A stretch of DNA of 64,000 bases from Bin87 sp965221295 (GTDB taxonomy: Bacteria; Chloroflexota; Dehalococcoidia; Lucifugimonadales; UBA3495), in the NCBI GenBank assembly GCA_965221295.1, contig OZ244879.1:2108001-2172000 (forward strand), in the 5' to 3' direction. Below the pieces are notes generated by a model. The model did not search any database, was not told the DNA's origin, and saw only the letters and a program-made list of their open reading frames with translations. This document shows positions 1-8,333 of the stretch, one piece after another. The translations under genes were made by a program, and so were the position numbers. The number at the start of each line of letters is the position of its first letter. The stretch's first letter is position 1.

Positions 1-489
1 CGGAATATCTACCAGCACCGGGCCCATCTTGCCCGAGGTGGCGATGCGGAACGCCTGGCGCAGCGCGTCCGGCAGACGCTCCACCTTATTAATGGCGAAG
101 CTCGCCTTGGTGATGGGCTCAAACAGCGCCACCTGGTCGAACTCTTGGGTCGAATCCAGATTCTGATGGTCGCGGGACGCGGAAGGCGCCAGTACCACCA
201 CGGGAGAATGCGCCACGTAAGCCGAACCGATGCCGTAGGTCAGGTTCAGGACTCCCGGACCATTGGTCACCAGGCAAACCGACGGAGCGCCAGAGATGCG
301 GCTGTAGCCGTCCGCCATCAGCGCCGCGCCCTGCTCGTGCCGCACGCCCACGAACTCCATGTCGTCCCGGTCGTACAACGGGTCCAACACGTCCAGGAAG
401 GACGAGCCCACGATGCCGAAAATCTTGCTGACGCCTTCTTGCTGCAGCAGTTCGATAACGGCCTCGCCGGCCTTCATACGCTGGGGCAT
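1..489 (-). CDS. TPP-dependent enzyme, N-terminal part (acetolactate synthase-like), cut by window edge
   Basis: The 163 codons visible are the N-terminal thiamine-pyrophosphate binding domain of the acetolactate synthase/benzoylformate decarboxylase superfamily. The motif VRHEQGAALMADGYSR carries the conserved glutamate that activates TPP, and it is followed by a TNGPGVLN stretch typical of the fold. The ATG is preceded at a good distance by AAGGAG. The frame runs off the left edge, so the central and C-terminal domains are not seen and the substrate (pyruvate, sulfopyruvate or another 2-oxo acid) cannot be told. The gene is divergent from the ATPase gene at 599. Two more members of the superfamily lie in this window (24184 and 52345). 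Confidence 0.85.
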   Translation of the reverse strand, partial: MPQRMKAGEAVIELLQQEGVSKIFGIVGSSFLDVLDPLYDRDDMEFVGVRHEQGAALMADGYSRISGAPSVCLVTNGPGVLNLTYGIGSAYVAHSPVVVLAPSASRDHQNLDSTQEFDQVALFEPITKASFAINKVERLPDALRQAFRIATSGKMGPVLVDIP

Positions 490-598
490 TGCTGAAGCTC
501 CTTTGCTGTAAATCAACCGGCAGTGTACCATAAGGCCCAGCGACACGAGCGTCTGTCCGACACTTCGCTGACGAACACCGCGGGGAGGGAGCGTTAGG

Positions 599-1711
599 AT
601 GCGAAACCGTCTTGAAAAGATCACCCTGAAAGGGTTCAAAACCATCAAATCGTTGGAAGGCTTCCAGCCGCGGCAATTAACCGTTCTAATCGGCCCCAAT
701 GGCGCTGGCAAGTCTAATTTCATATCGTTTTTCCGTATGATGAGCTGGGCGTTGGCCGACGCTGACAATCTTCAATTCTACGTCGGACAACAGGCCGGCG
801 CTAGCAAAATCCTGCACGACGGCCCATCCGTGACGCGTGAAATCGAGGCCGAACTAACGATTACAACAGATACCGGCCAAAATCAGTACTCGTTCCGCCT
901 GTTTTATGCAGCCGGTGATACGCTCGTATTTGCCGACGAACGCTATCGATTCTCGCATCTAGACTATTTGGCCCAGGCTCCTTGGCGCGAAACTGGCGCA
1001 GGTCATCGTGCCCCGAATCTTCTGGTCGACGCTAACGCTGGGGAGGTGACAGCCCGCACTATTCGCGGTTTATTGCAAAGGATCGTTGTGTACCAGTTTC
1101 ACAACACTTCCGACACAGCTCGGATGCGGGAGAAGTGGTATGCAGATGACAATCGCCATCTCAAAGAAGATGCCGCTAACATAGCTCCGATTCTGCTGAG
1201 GCTGAAAGAAAATGATGAAGTCTATTATAGACGCATAGTCGATACCGTCCGGCTGATATTGCCCTTCTTTTCCGATTTTGTTCTTGAGCCCGATTACCGA
1301 AGCGTGATCCTGAGATGGCGTGAGCGCTACAGCAACGAAGTGTTCAGCGTGTCTCAAGCCTCAGATGGAATGCTGCGGGTTATTGCTCTGGTCACCGTCT
1401 TGCTTCAGCCAGAGCAAGACCTACCAGACGTGTTGATCCTGGATGAACCGGAGCTAGGACTGCATCCGTTTGCTATCAACATCGTCGGTGGGTTGATCCG
1501 TGCGGCAGCCGAGAAAATACAGGTCATCATCGCTACACAATCCGCGCTTCTCGTTGACTGTTTCGAGCCTGAGGACATCGTTGTTGTCGAACGGCACGAC
1601 CGAGCCTCCACGTTCAGGCAGGTGGATGGAGATCAACTTGAGGAATGGCTTGAAGATTATTCGCTCTCCGAACTCTGGGAGAAGAACGTCATCGGAGGGC
1701 GACCGCAGTGA
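599..1711 (+). CDS. AAA-family ATPase (RecF/OLD-like), first gene of a putative defence pair
   Basis: This is a 370-residue ATPase of the RecF/SMC/OLD-like clade. Walker A GPNGAGKS lies at residues 32-39, an ABC-type signature-like segment (VSQASDGML) near residue 250, Walker B LILDEPELGLHP near 280, and a switch segment IIATQSALLVD after it. There is no C-terminal nuclease domain on this chain. GGGAGGGAG precedes the ATG. The stop overlaps the next start by 4 bases, so the two genes are translationally coupled. Base composition and codon use are clearly richer in A/T than in the flanking por operon, which suggests transfer. Pairs of such an ATPase with a separate Toprim-like protein occur among abortive-infection systems (AbiL, PARIS). 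That role here is inferred. Confidence 0.85.
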   Translation: MRNRLEKITLKGFKTIKSLEGFQPRQLTVLIGPNGAGKSNFISFFRMMSWALADADNLQFYVGQQAGASKILHDGPSVTREIEAELTITTDTGQNQYSFRLFYAAGDTLVFADERYRFSHLDYLAQAPWRETGAGHRAPNLLVDANAGEVTARTIRGLLQRIVVYQFHNTSDTARMREKWYADDNRHLKEDAANIAPILLRLKENDEVYYRRIVDTVRLILPFFSDFVLEPDYRSVILRWRERYSNEVFSVSQASDGMLRVIALVTVLLQPEQDLPDVLILDEPELGLHPFAINIVGGLIRAAAEKIQVIIATQSALLVDCFEPEDIVVVERHDRASTFRQVDGDQLEEWLEDYSLSELWEKNVIGGRPQ

Positions 1712-2394
1712 GCATCAGGCTGAATTTCATTGTTGAAGGCCAGACCGAAGAAACCTTCGTCAATACGGTACTCGGACCCCATTTGGCGGAGTTCTCAGTG
1801 TGGACAAGCGCCAGATGCGTCGAAACCAGTCGCCGGCGCGGCACAAAATATCGGGGCGGCATCAGAACCTATGCACAAGCGAAACGGGACATCCAAAGTT
1901 GGATTAGAAATGACCGGAATCCGAATGCGCGTTTCACAACCATGTTCGACCTCTACCGCCTGCCTGAGGACTTCCCCGGAAATGCCGGAGATCTTGCCCA
2001 TGGCGATCCATACGCCCACGTCGAAGCATTGGAAACAGCGTTGGCCAACGATATAGGCGACTGGCGATTCGTTCCTTACCTCCAACTGCACGAATTTGAA
2101 GCCCTCCTCTTGGCGAATCCACAAACGCTAATCACACAGTTTCCCGAATACGAACAAGCCGTAGGTAGCCTGGTTGCTGTAGTACAGCAGCATCTCTCGC
2201 CGGAGTTAGTTGACGGCGGTTCGGACACCGCGCCGTCAAAACGCATCATCGCCAATGTTCCAGAATATGCAGGGCGGAAAGCGTCCGCCGGCCCTATTTT
2301 GGCTGAAAGGATCGGGTTGCGTACATTGCGGGAAAAATGCCCGCATTTCGGCGAATGGTTATCCAAATTGGAGCGCTTGGCCGACGAGAGTTAA
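1708..2394 (+). CDS. DUF4276 family protein, probable Toprim-like partner of the ATPase
   Basis: This 228-residue protein starts with a GTG that overlaps the ATPase stop. It begins with a beta strand and FIVEGQTEETFV, the glutamate-containing motif typical of DUF4276 and reminiscent of the Toprim domains of OLD-type nucleases. A later FDLYRLP segment supplies an acidic position comparable to the second Toprim motif, and HEFEALLL follows near residue 130. It shares the AT-shifted composition of the upstream gene. Established: proteins of this kind are often found beside AAA ATPases. Inferred: it acts as the effector nuclease of a phage-responsive pair. Nuclease activity is not proven by these motifs. 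Confidence 0.8.
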   Translation: MSIRLNFIVEGQTEETFVNTVLGPHLAEFSVWTSARCVETSRRRGTKYRGGIRTYAQAKRDIQSWIRNDRNPNARFTTMFDLYRLPEDFPGNAGDLAHGDPYAHVEALETALANDIGDWRFVPYLQLHEFEALLLANPQTLITQFPEYEQAVGSLVAVVQQHLSPELVDGGSDTAPSKRIIANVPEYAGRKASAGPILAERIGLRTLREKCPHFGEWLSKLERLADES

Positions 2395-2522
2395 TTTGTA
2401 GTGCGATCCACCCGAGCCCGCCAGCTCATCGCCGACACGCGGCGCGTTTTTTGCCGTTGCCAAGCCATCCCTCCATCCTTAATCTCCACCGCACCATCTA
2501 CACCCAACCCCCTCCCGCCCCG

Positions 2523-2531
2523 TGCTATAAT
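2523..2531 (+). promoter_or_regulatory. extended -10 promoter of the por operon
   Basis: The sequence TGCTATAAT is a perfect TATAAT hexamer with an upstream TG one base before it. No convincing -35 box stands 17 bases upstream, as expected for extended -10 promoters. The predicted start of transcription is near 2538, about 30 bases before the porGD start codon. Confidence 0.5.
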
Positions 2532-2569
2532 GCCGCCCATCCATCAATGACCGAGGAGGCCTCCCCGAA

Positions 2570-3790
2570 ATGAGCACTGTGGCAGTGGAGGTGGTGTACC
2601 GGGGGATTTTTCAAAAAACCCTGGCCCGGAACATCGTCCGCACCATCGTTTTTGCCGCCCGTAAGGAAGGCAAAATTGGCACCGCTTTCGGTCGCTATGG
2701 CGACTCCCCTGAACGCAACGGCATCCCCGCCAAGCAGTTCGCCGTAGTCGCCGACAGCCCCGAAGAACTTGAAGAAAACCTCGCCGTTTACGAGGCCCGC
2801 GAGGTAGACGTCACCATTAACGTCGACGACACCATGTGCAAGGGCATCGAGTCCTGGGCTTGGTACGGCTTGCAGCCCATCAACGCGCTCACCAAACCCG
2901 GCGGAACCTTGATCGTCACCTCCCGGCAACCCGCCGACGCTTTGATCGAGGACATCCACCAGAAGGATTCTCCGTACAACTTGGCCATCGTTCCGGCTTC
3001 CACCAGCTATTCCGGACTCTGGGTGTACAAGGACGACCACACCGATGTGCGAATCCTCGGCGCCCTCGCCAAGGTGTGCCCTGAACTGGTCAGCCTGGAC
3101 TCCATGGTCGCTGCCCTGGAAGACCAGGGCTGGGGCGGCCTCAAGTTGACCTCCGCGCGCAATACCCACGACCGCCTGATGACTCGACCCGTCGAACCCG
3201 GCGAGGGCAGCGAAGATGAACCATTCAGCTTCGACCTCCCCGGCTGGAAATCCATGGAAGAAGGCCTGGTCATCCGCGGCATCGAAGGCGCCGGCGGCTT
3301 CCGTGGGGGTTCCCTGGGCGACAGCTACGATCCCATCAACTCCCCGGCCGACGGCGGAGAGCATGGTTACGAACCCACCCGCAACTCGGTGTTCAAGAAG
3401 TTCAGCACCCGCGCCATGCGCCCCGTCATCAACTTCGACACCTGCATCAAGTGCACACTCTGCTGGCTCCAGTGTCCCGACACCTGCTTCGACGTCACCC
3501 CAGACGGCCTCTACGACGCCAACATGGAAGCCTGCTGCGGCTGCGCGGTCTGCGAAGCCGTGTGCCCCGTTCCCGAGTGCATCACCATGGTCAACGAGGC
3601 CGAGTTCAACGACAACAACAGCCAGTACGAACATTGGACGCGGGACAAGGACGGCTACCACAAGTGGATGACCGACTTGATCCAAGTGCAAAAGGATAAG
3701 GACGCTACCAGGAGCCACGGCTACCACAGCCCGGGAACCTACGAAGCCGAATCCGAAGCCGAAGTTGCCCTGACCGGAGACGATGACTAA
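2570..3790 (+). CDS. porGD: pyruvate:ferredoxin oxidoreductase, fused gamma and delta subunits
   Basis: This 406-residue protein joins two subunits of the four-subunit 2-oxoacid:ferredoxin oxidoreductase. Residues 1 to about 190 are the gamma subunit fold, beginning AVEVVYRG. The C-terminal third is a bacterial-type double [4Fe-4S] ferredoxin, with cysteines 292, 295, 298 and 302 for one cluster and 322/323, 325, 328, 332 and 336 supplying the other. The enzyme makes acetyl-CoA, CO2 and reduced ferredoxin from pyruvate and CoA. The start follows GAGGAGGCC. The stop shares one base with the porA start, so translation is coupled. In many organisms gamma and delta are separate chains. Pyruvate specificity is inferred from the companion subunits. 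Confidence 0.88.
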   Translation: MSTVAVEVVYRGIFQKTLARNIVRTIVFAARKEGKIGTAFGRYGDSPERNGIPAKQFAVVADSPEELEENLAVYEAREVDVTINVDDTMCKGIESWAWYGLQPINALTKPGGTLIVTSRQPADALIEDIHQKDSPYNLAIVPASTSYSGLWVYKDDHTDVRILGALAKVCPELVSLDSMVAALEDQGWGGLKLTSARNTHDRLMTRPVEPGEGSEDEPFSFDLPGWKSMEEGLVIRGIEGAGGFRGGSLGDSYDPINSPADGGEHGYEPTRNSVFKKFSTRAMRPVINFDTCIKCTLCWLQCPDTCFDVTPDGLYDANMEACCGCAVCEAVCPVPECITMVNEAEFNDNNSQYEHWTRDKDGYHKWMTDLIQVQKDKDATRSHGYHSPGTYEAESEAEVALTGDDD

Positions 3791-5007
3791 TGGCAACCCA
3801 AACCCTCAACGTAACTGAGCGCGAGGAGCTCATCAGCGGCAGCGAGGCCATCGCCATCGCCTGCTCCCTGGCCGACGTTGACGTAATCACCGCCTACCCC
3901 ATCCGGCCTTACGACACCGTCATGCAGTACGTGTCCAAGCTCAAGGCCGACGGCGCCTTCGATTGCGATTTCATCGTCGCCGAAAGCGAACACTCCCAAT
4001 TCGAAATCGTCAAGCACGCCTCCGCCGTTGGGGCCCGCACCTTCTGCGGTTCCAGCGGCGTCGGCTGGTTCTACGCCTTCGAGGCCATCACCGTAACTGC
4101 CGGCCTCCGCCTGCCCGTCGTCGCCATGGTCGGCAACCGCGCGCTCGACGACCCCGGCGCCTTCGGCGTGGAACACAACGACGCCATGGCCGTCCGCGAC
4201 CTCGGCTGGATGCTCTACTGGGTGGGCACTGCTCAAGAGGCCCTGGACACCGCGCTCCTGGCGTGGCGCGTCGCTGAAGACCCACGCGTCTTCCTGCCTG
4301 CCGCCATCTCCTGCGATGGTTCCTTCCTCACCCACTCCCAGGCCATCGTCAACGTCCCCACCCAGGAACAGGTTGACCGCTTCCTTCCCAACTACGACCG
4401 CGGCCGCCTGCTCCTCCACCCCGACAACCCCATCACCGTCGCCCCGCAGGTTAACGAGGACTGGTTGATGGAAATCCGCCGCCAGACCGACGACGCCATG
4501 CGCCGCACCAGCGACGTGATCAAAGAGGCCTACCAGGAATTCAAAGCTATCTTCGGACGCGGCGATGACAGTCCCTTCATCGAAGAGTACATGATGGACG
4601 ATGCCGAAATCGTTCTGGTCGGCATGGGCACCTTGGCCATGCCGGTCCGCGTCGCCGTTCGCCGGATGCGTGAGCAGGGCAAGAAGGTCGGCTTCCTGCG
4701 GGTCAAGTTCTTCCGTCCCTTCGCCACCGACGAGATCAAGGAAGCCCTCAGCAACTGCAAAGCCGTCGGCGTCATCGACCGCGATTACTCCTACGGTTCC
4801 CCCTCCAACGGTGGCGTCCTGTTCAACGAAATTCGATCCGCGTTGTACGACCTCGACCAGCGCCCGCTCGCCCAGAGCTTCATCGCCGGCCTCGGCGGCC
4901 GCGAGGTCCTAGTCCGCGACGTGGAAGATATGACCGCCATGGTCCAAGAATCCATCGACTCCGGCAAGGTCAAGCAAGAAAACACCTGGATTGGTGTCCG
5001 CGATTAG
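3790..5007 (+). CDS. porA: pyruvate:ferredoxin oxidoreductase alpha subunit
   Basis: At 405 residues this is the usual length of PorA. The N-terminal domain shows the family segment ITAYPIRPYDTVMQYVSKL, followed by an E-S-E-H-S segment and CGSSGVGWFYAFEAI, which is typical of the pyrimidine-binding domain of 2-oxoacid oxidoreductases. The C-terminal part (from about residue 265, VLVGMGTLAMPVRVAVRRMR) is the transketolase C-like domain. The ATG overlaps the porGD stop by one base, and GGAG lies upstream inside porGD. It works in the cytoplasm as a complex with PorGD and PorB. Confidence 0.9.
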   Translation: MATQTLNVTEREELISGSEAIAIACSLADVDVITAYPIRPYDTVMQYVSKLKADGAFDCDFIVAESEHSQFEIVKHASAVGARTFCGSSGVGWFYAFEAITVTAGLRLPVVAMVGNRALDDPGAFGVEHNDAMAVRDLGWMLYWVGTAQEALDTALLAWRVAEDPRVFLPAAISCDGSFLTHSQAIVNVPTQEQVDRFLPNYDRGRLLLHPDNPITVAPQVNEDWLMEIRRQTDDAMRRTSDVIKEAYQEFKAIFGRGDDSPFIEEYMMDDAEIVLVGMGTLAMPVRVAVRRMREQGKKVGFLRVKFFRPFATDEIKEALSNCKAVGVIDRDYSYGSPSNGGVLFNEIRSALYDLDQRPLAQSFIAGLGGREVLVRDVEDMTAMVQESIDSGKVKQENTWIGVRD

Positions 5008-5017
5008 GAGAGCCGCC

Positions 5018-6013
5018 ATGACTACCATGACCCAAGAACTCCCCCAGGTTCGGGGCGTCAAACAAATCCCAGTGTTCGAGGGCTTCACCTCCGGGCACCG
5101 CACCTGCCAGGGCTGCGAGTCCGCTCTGGTCATGCGACTGATGATCAAGGCCGCCGGCCCTCGCACCATCGTCGTGGGCAGCACCGGCTGCATGTACGTC
5201 GCCAACACCACGTACTACAGCACCCCTTGGGTCGTGCCGTGGATGCACACCCAACTCGGCTCCAGCGGTTCCGCCGCCACCGGCACCGCCGCCGGCCTCG
5301 CCTCCCTCATGCGCAAGGGCAAGATGCAGGAGGAACCCATCAACGTCATCGCGTTCTGCGGCGATGGCGGCGGCGTGGACATGGGCCTCTCCGCTATCTC
5401 CGCGGCCCTGCAGCACGATGAATACAACCTCCTCATCCTGTGCTACGACAACGAGTCCTACGCCAACACCGACATTCAGGTGTCCGGTTCCAGCCCCTGG
5501 GGCGCCAATTCCACCTTCTCGCCTCCGGGCAAGGTCCATCGCATCATGAACCGCCGGTGGAAGAAGAACACCGTCCCCATGCTCGCCGCCGGACATCCCG
5601 ACGTCCGCTACGTCGCCACCGCCTGCGGCTCCTACGGCCCAGACTTTACCAACAAGATCCGACGCGCCCTCACCATCGGCGGCCCAACCTTCATCCACAG
5701 CATCGACCCCTGCCCCAAGGGATGGGACTACGACCCCAAGTACTCCCACGAGCTGGGAATGTTGGCCGTCGAGACCGGGATTTGGGTGCAGTACGAAATC
5801 ATCGACGGCGAGCTGATTCTGAATGGCCCGTCCCGCGCCATCGCCCGGGGCATCCGACAACGCAAGCCGGTAACCGAATACCTCCAGCGTCAGGGCCGGT
5901 TCGCCCACCTTACCACCGAAGACCTCCAGTTCTTCCAGGACAAGATCGATGAATCTTGGGAGAAGTGGTGGATTCCCGGCATCGTGCCCTTCGGCCCACA
6001 GGGAGACGAGTAG
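5018..6013 (+). CDS. porB: pyruvate:ferredoxin oxidoreductase beta subunit
   Basis: This 331-residue subunit binds TPP and the proximal iron-sulfur cluster. Visible features are SGHRTCQGCESAL (Cys30, Cys33), STGC (Cys58), the TPP-Mg motif CGDGGGVDMGLS with the following CYDNESYANTDIQ, and a late cysteine in DPCPKGW. These are the four cluster cysteines and the cofactor loop of PorB. The ATG at 5018 is chosen because TAGGAGAGCC stands just before it, 10 bases after porA. A TTG nine codons upstream would overlap porA and lacks such a site. It is the last gene of the por operon. Confidence 0.9.
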   Translation: MTTMTQELPQVRGVKQIPVFEGFTSGHRTCQGCESALVMRLMIKAAGPRTIVVGSTGCMYVANTTYYSTPWVVPWMHTQLGSSGSAATGTAAGLASLMRKGKMQEEPINVIAFCGDGGGVDMGLSAISAALQHDEYNLLILCYDNESYANTDIQVSGSSPWGANSTFSPPGKVHRIMNRRWKKNTVPMLAAGHPDVRYVATACGSYGPDFTNKIRRALTIGGPTFIHSIDPCPKGWDYDPKYSHELGMLAVETGIWVQYEIIDGELILNGPSRAIARGIRQRKPVTEYLQRQGRFAHLTTEDLQFFQDKIDESWEKWWIPGIVPFGPQGDE

Positions 6014-6057
6014 AAGGTTCCCAGACTGGCTTCATCGCCAAACCGAGCGAGAATGCC

Positions 6058-6084
6058 AAGGGGCGGAGCAATGCTCCGCCCCTT
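6058..6084. terminator. hairpin between the convergent por operon and HpaB-like gene
   Basis: A perfect 11-bp stem, AAGGGGCGGAG paired with CTCCGCCCCTT, closes a five-base loop CAATG. It lies 45 bases after porB and about 60 bases before the end of the convergent minus-strand gene. The A/T pairs at the stem base could serve transcription from either side. Confidence 0.65.
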
Positions 6085-6144
6085 CTGGTTGACCCAGGTT
6101 CGCCCTTACGCAAACCGCCGTCCCTCGATACGCCACGCCGCGAT

Positions 6145-7641
6145 TCAGCCAGCCTGCGGAACCTGCGGTATGCGGCGCGGTGTCGGCGCCACGTCTTGCA
6201 GGCTGGACAGGTCTAAGGTTGGTATGGCGACATCAACGAATCCGCGCGCTCCGTTGGCCAACTCGTCGTACCGCTCGAACCACGCCGCCAATTGGCGCCG
6301 CCAGGCATCCAAACCTCCGCTCGCGTGCAGCTCGAACGCCGCCTCGCGCCCATCAAGTCCCGAAGACACCTGATCCCACGCCAGCTGCAACAAGGCCGCC
6401 CGCTGCATCGCGGTGTAACCGCCCCCGCCAAACGCGTCCTCCAGCTCGGCCGCCATCACCGGGTCGGCGAAGTCGGTGTCCGACGGGGCGTTGATGAGCG
6501 ACGAACCCGGCAACCCCCGCAGGATCTCCCCCATGCGCTGCCGCGCTTTCAGCGTGTTGATTCCCGCCGCGGCGACGTGAATCTGATTCGCCAGGGGGCG
6601 CCCGCTCGCCGAGATTTCTTGATCCAACTCCGCGGCCACCATGCAGGTCCGCGAGGTCTGTACATTCGCCGTCATCTCAACCAGCTGTTCGACGGTTTGG
6701 GAATTCTCTTTCAGGCCCATCACTTCCGCCAGCGCCAAGGCGATGCCCAAGGACAACTCCGCCTTGGCCAGCCAACCATAGCTGTGGTGCCATAGCATCC
6801 AGCACACCAACGACTCCTTGCGATTCCGGTTCGGAGGTTCGCCTGTGAACACCCGGTGGCTCGGGATGAACACGTCCTCCAGCCACACCATGGAGTCCAG
6901 TTCGTCGAATCGACTGCTCAGCGGCGACATGAACGGATTCTTGTGCCTGGCCGCCACTCGCCGCGTCACCACCCGCAGCCCGCGGGCGTTTACCGGCACG
7001 ATGAACCACAAAAACCTACCACTCCCGGCGGGCATATCGTTTCTGGTACTGATCAGCAGGTCCTCCGCGAATGGCGTGCTGGTGTGCATCTGGATCTTCC
7101 CACTCACCACGATGCCGTCCGCCGACTCGCTCACCAACTTTACCGCCGCGCGTTCGCTTTCATCCCGCCGCAACCTGGTCCCGATGAGCGGCCCGCCGCC
7201 GGCGTAGGTCAGGAATCGGCCCGTCGTCGAGATGTGGTCCAGGTACTCTTCGGCCGCCTCAACTTCATGGGACGGGTTGTCCAACCGCTTCATGACGTTT
7301 TGCAGTCCCAGAGCGATCAGTTCTCCATACCCTGGCGTGTGCGTCATGTTGCCGCCGGTCAGCGAATGCACGGCGCTGATCTGCTTTCCCAACCGCCTCA
7401 AATCGTCAGGAGTTCGCGGCGCCGTCAGCGCCACGGGACGCCTCAGACCTGCGGCGTCAGGCGGAGTCAGCAGGGTATCCTGCCATTCCGGGTCGAAGTG
7501 CCGGTCGTACCACTTCACGTACTCATCCACCATCGCCCGGGTCGCCAGGTGAGTCGTCACATCCGCCACTTTGCCTTCGCCCAACACCCAAACGTCCCGA
7601 CCGTCGCGCAGGCTTTCCCGGTAGTCAGCGCCTGTTCTCAT
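6145..7641 (-). CDS. 4-hydroxyphenylacetate 3-hydroxylase (HpaB) family flavin monooxygenase
   Basis: This 498-residue protein matches the HpaB/acyl-CoA-dehydrogenase-like fold in full length. Family signatures include MRTGADYRESLRDGRDVWV at the N-terminus, the flavin-loop region HSLTGGNMTHTPGY, and a segment beginning SSRFDELDSMVWLEDVFIP in the middle. Members use FADH2 from a separate reductase to hydroxylate phenolic rings next to an existing hydroxyl. Some act in other ring or vinylacetyl-CoA chemistry. GAGGGACGGTG precedes the ATG. The extradiol dioxygenase gene upstream at 8334, on the same strand, suggests hydroxylation followed by meta-cleavage of an aromatic acid. The natural substrate is not defined, and no HpaC reductase is seen nearby. 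Confidence 0.85.
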   Translation of the reverse strand: MRTGADYRESLRDGRDVWVLGEGKVADVTTHLATRAMVDEYVKWYDRHFDPEWQDTLLTPPDAAGLRRPVALTAPRTPDDLRRLGKQISAVHSLTGGNMTHTPGYGELIALGLQNVMKRLDNPSHEVEAAEEYLDHISTTGRFLTYAGGGPLIGTRLRRDESERAAVKLVSESADGIVVSGKIQMHTSTPFAEDLLISTRNDMPAGSGRFLWFIVPVNARGLRVVTRRVAARHKNPFMSPLSSRFDELDSMVWLEDVFIPSHRVFTGEPPNRNRKESLVCWMLWHHSYGWLAKAELSLGIALALAEVMGLKENSQTVEQLVEMTANVQTSRTCMVAAELDQEISASGRPLANQIHVAAAGINTLKARQRMGEILRGLPGSSLINAPSDTDFADPVMAAELEDAFGGGGYTAMQRAALLQLAWDQVSSGLDGREAAFELHASGGLDAWRRQLAAWFERYDELANGARGFVDVAIPTLDLSSLQDVAPTPRRIPQVPQAG

Positions 7642-7833
7642 GTTTCACCGTCCCTCGCCGGGGTTCTTTGATTCCCTGTCTGTTCCAACTGTTGTCCGTT
7701 AATGCCGTCTGTCCGTTTCAACTCACGAGCCTACCCAAACGGAAACTCCCGTGCACCCGGCCGTCAGCCTGCCGGATGTTACCCAATCCTACACCAGTTC
7801 CGCCGGCGCTCAACCTTGACGTGAATCCGCCGC

Positions 7834-8109
7834 CTACCGATTCGGTCTGACGAGCCGCCCGTTGGCGACTATCTGAGCCACCCCGTTCGGCTGCCATCCC
7901 AAGTCGGATGCCGTGGCAATCTCCAGTCGCTGTCCGCCCAACCGCGCGACGCCGGTCATCGGCTCAGCTTCCGCACCGCTGGCCAGACGGCGGCGCTGCC
8001 TGCTCCAGGCGCCTCCGAAATGACCTCCGTACTGGGCTTTGGTTTGGGTCCCGCCGTGTGTTCCAAACTCCCAGTTTGCGCGCGGGTGCGCGGCCCAGCG
8101 GTTGGGATC
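7834..8109 (-). pseudogene. possible gene remnant in the 690-bp gap between the HpaB-like and LigB-like genes
   Basis: The stretch 7642-8333 holds no full-length gene. Within it one minus-strand frame is open for 92 codons, ends in TAG at 7834 and reads like protein, for example RANWEFGTHGGTQ followed by a C-terminal part ending VAQIVANGRLVRPNR. It has no good start. An in-frame TGA at 8110 closes it upstream, and the sequence beyond the TGA looks less protein-like. A minimal start would be the ATG at 7957-7959 (41 residues). I do not recognise a family. It may be the tail of a decayed gene or a chance open frame. Confidence 0.25.
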
Positions 8110-8333
8110 TCACGACCGTATCAGCTCCCGTGTTTCAATCGCTCCCACCGTTCGTCCATGTTGGTTGCCACAGTTTCCACGATCCTGTTCGTTCGTGTCC
8201 CGTGAGACCCCAGACCAACCTCCCATATCGTTCTGGAGACTGGAGACTTTCGATTCCCCAACCAATGCGAGAACCATCCCCACATCCAGTTGCCGGTATA
8301 CGTGGTGGAATCAGCCGCGGCTCAACCTGCGCG

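Noticed and set aside
2525..3796. Long minus-strand open frame of about 420 codons
   Set aside because: It is antisense to porGD, which has clear Fe-S and subunit motifs. The minus frame is Gly/Val/His-rich text without motifs.
4991..5017. Upstream TTG start for porB
   Set aside because: It would overlap porA and lacks a ribosome site. The ATG at 5018 has TAGGAGAG upstream.
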